Source: Mallotus nudiflorus (taxonomy: Eukaryota; Streptophyta; Magnoliopsida; Malpighiales; Euphorbiaceae). Taken from it: a stretch of DNA of 64,000 nucleotides. Both the position numbers and the translations under genes were made by a program. The notes under the pieces are model-generated. The model had not been told where the DNA came from and ran no database searches. It was given only the letters and a program-made list of their open reading frames with translations. Positions 62,673 through 64,000 of this stretch are shown here, piece by piece. Position 1 is the first letter of the stretch. Every line of letters begins with the position of its first letter. The stretch is taken from positions 9,836,501 to 9,900,500 of the forward strand of contig CANTUR010000049.1 of NCBI GenBank assembly GCA_947683625.1, read 5' to 3'.

Positions 62673-63042
62673 GGCATAATACGGCCATAACCCCCTATAC
62701 TTGTCACTTTTTGTTAGTTTGACACCTTAACTTATGGTTTTGTTATTTTGACACTTGAACTTGGCTAAAATGTGCTAATTTTCACTAATATGATTACATA
62801 ATGCATCTATCACCTCATGTACTTGTCGCTTTTTGTCAATTTGATACCTCTAATTGTAGTTTTTGGTCAGTCAAACCCTTATGACGTGGGACATGCTAAT
62901 TCATTATTCCATGCCACATGTGTTGATAGGGGTTTCAAAATTACATTTTAGCCAAGTTCATGTGCTAAAATGGCAAAACTATAAGTGGAGGTGTCAAAGT
63001 GACAACAAGTTACAAGTACATGGGCCATGTATGTATTATTCC
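62673..63042. mobile_element. Mutator-like MITE
   Basis: Terminal inverted repeats of about 100 bp start GGCATAATACGGCC and, inverted, GGAATAATACATACATGGCC. Both arms share ACTTGTCACTTTTTGT-like and TTTGACACCT blocks. The 9-bp flanks TTGTTGTTA (62,664-62,672) and TTGTTATTT (63,043-63,051) match at seven of nine. The interior is non-coding, and the small open frame at 62,863 is a by-product. Confidence 0.65.
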
Positions 63043-64000
63043 TTGTTATTTAATGTTTCTGGTGTAATTCTTCTCTACACCTCAATTTCTATTTTAATTT
63101 CATTTATTTTAAGTTATATACTTGTTACTTTTTCTTTTATACAATGCCATTTTTCATTTATTTTATCTTTTTATTTATTTGTGATTTAATTCTTATGTTA
63201 ACATTATTTTTTCTCCATAAATTGAATATTTATTTAACTTTCTATTATAACCTCCTTTTATAATTCTACTTTATTTTAATATTTTAACCTTTTTACTACA
63301 CAATCTTATATTTATTATTTCTTTTATGCATTTTTCCAATTTATTTGCATTAATTCTTAATTTAGGCTAAATAATTCAATTTTTAATATAATTGTTAATA
63401 TAATTTTTACTTCAATTTTTACCTTGATTTTAACCATAATTTCCAAAATTTTTTACTTTATTTCAAGAATAATTCTCATAATAAATTTTATTTTATTTTT
63501 CCCTTTTCATTACATATTAAAGGATTTTTTTTAATTAATCTTCTTTTCTTTACTTAATTTTATTTCTTATTTTGATTATTATTATTTTGTCTTTTGTTGC
63601 ATTTCTAATTTCCTTTATTGTATTTTATCAATATTTATTGCTTGTTATGTTTTGTGTATTCATTCATAATGTTGAAAATCAATCAAAGTATCAAATCAAT
63701 TATTTCTTTTTCTTATTTTTGAACCATTTATGTTGATTATTGGGATGATAATGAAGCAATAATTGGTTATGTGTATTTAATTTATCCAAGGTACAAGATT
63801 TATATCTTGAGGCTTAATTTGATGAATTATAGACATTATTAGTTAAAGGCCTTAATTTAACCAATTAATCACCATAAATTTGGTATAGTTAGTACTTTTT
63901 AACTTCTATTTTCTATTTATTCATTTGAGAAATATTATTTGATTTTATTCTTTTAATTTATCTTTTCAAATATTTCTTTTTCATTCTTTGTACAAAATTT
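63043..64000. other. T-rich tract, right part
   Basis: Continues the plus-strand T-rich, G-poor composition of 51,540-52,424, which was one tract before the copia insertion at ATTTT. No gene is seen. Confidence 0.6.

Noticed and set aside
62863..63189. 108-residue open frame on the plus strand
   Set aside because: It starts within the arms of a Mutator-like MITE and ends in the T-rich tract. No coding signal.

Overview
This is an AT-rich piece of nuclear DNA from a flowering plant, probably a eudicot. It has one intact-looking host gene inside a field of old, nested LTR retrotransposons and small inverted-repeat transposons. The host gene is a KANADI1-like GARP transcription factor on the minus strand, with six exons between 31,930 and 41,343. 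Its splice junctions, reading phases and conserved start and end motifs all agree.

Left transposon block (1-27,640). Two Ty3/gypsy fragments of the Tat type meet head to head near 3,250, one on each strand. The plus-strand one keeps remnants of gag, protease, reverse transcriptase, two RNase H domains and integrase up to about 7,960. It is followed by an antisense plant-mobile-domain (PMD) pseudogene (8,350-12,560), a 60-bp tandem array (12,915-13,858), a polypurine tract and an LTR start (14,057). A second, pol-less 3' end repeats the same layout: post-pol spacer (15,190), antisense PMD pseudogene (15,540-18,136), three tandem-repeat families (18,655-20,830), polypurine tract and LTR (21,058). 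A copia solo LTR with a perfect 5-bp target duplication sits inside the 38-bp array. A truncated copia element of the Sirevirus type follows (22,930-27,035): RNase H end, extra ORF, polypurine tract and 3' LTR.

Gene block (27,640-43,050). This holds mostly unassigned AT-rich DNA, a 121-bp tandem duplication, the KANADI gene with a 6-kb fourth intron, its TATA box, and MITE-like elements in introns 4 and 5 and upstream of the promoter.

Right transposon block (43,050-64,000). This holds a minus-strand Ty3 LTR (45,640-47,813), a copia-type solo LTR (48,327-49,897), and a long T-rich tract split by a complete but decayed Sirevirus-like copia element. That element spans 52,430-62,596 on the minus strand. 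It has TSD ATTTT, LTRs of about 1.1 kb, a primer-binding site, gag, pol, an env-position ORF and a polypurine tract. Two Mutator-like MITEs lie in and next to it.

No tRNA, rRNA, CRISPR or bacterial-type feature was seen. The most unusual material is the pair of spliced antisense PMD genes in retroelement 3' regions, the satellite-like arrays beside them, and the env-position ORF shared by two copia elements. All element coding regions seen here are broken, so none looks autonomous.
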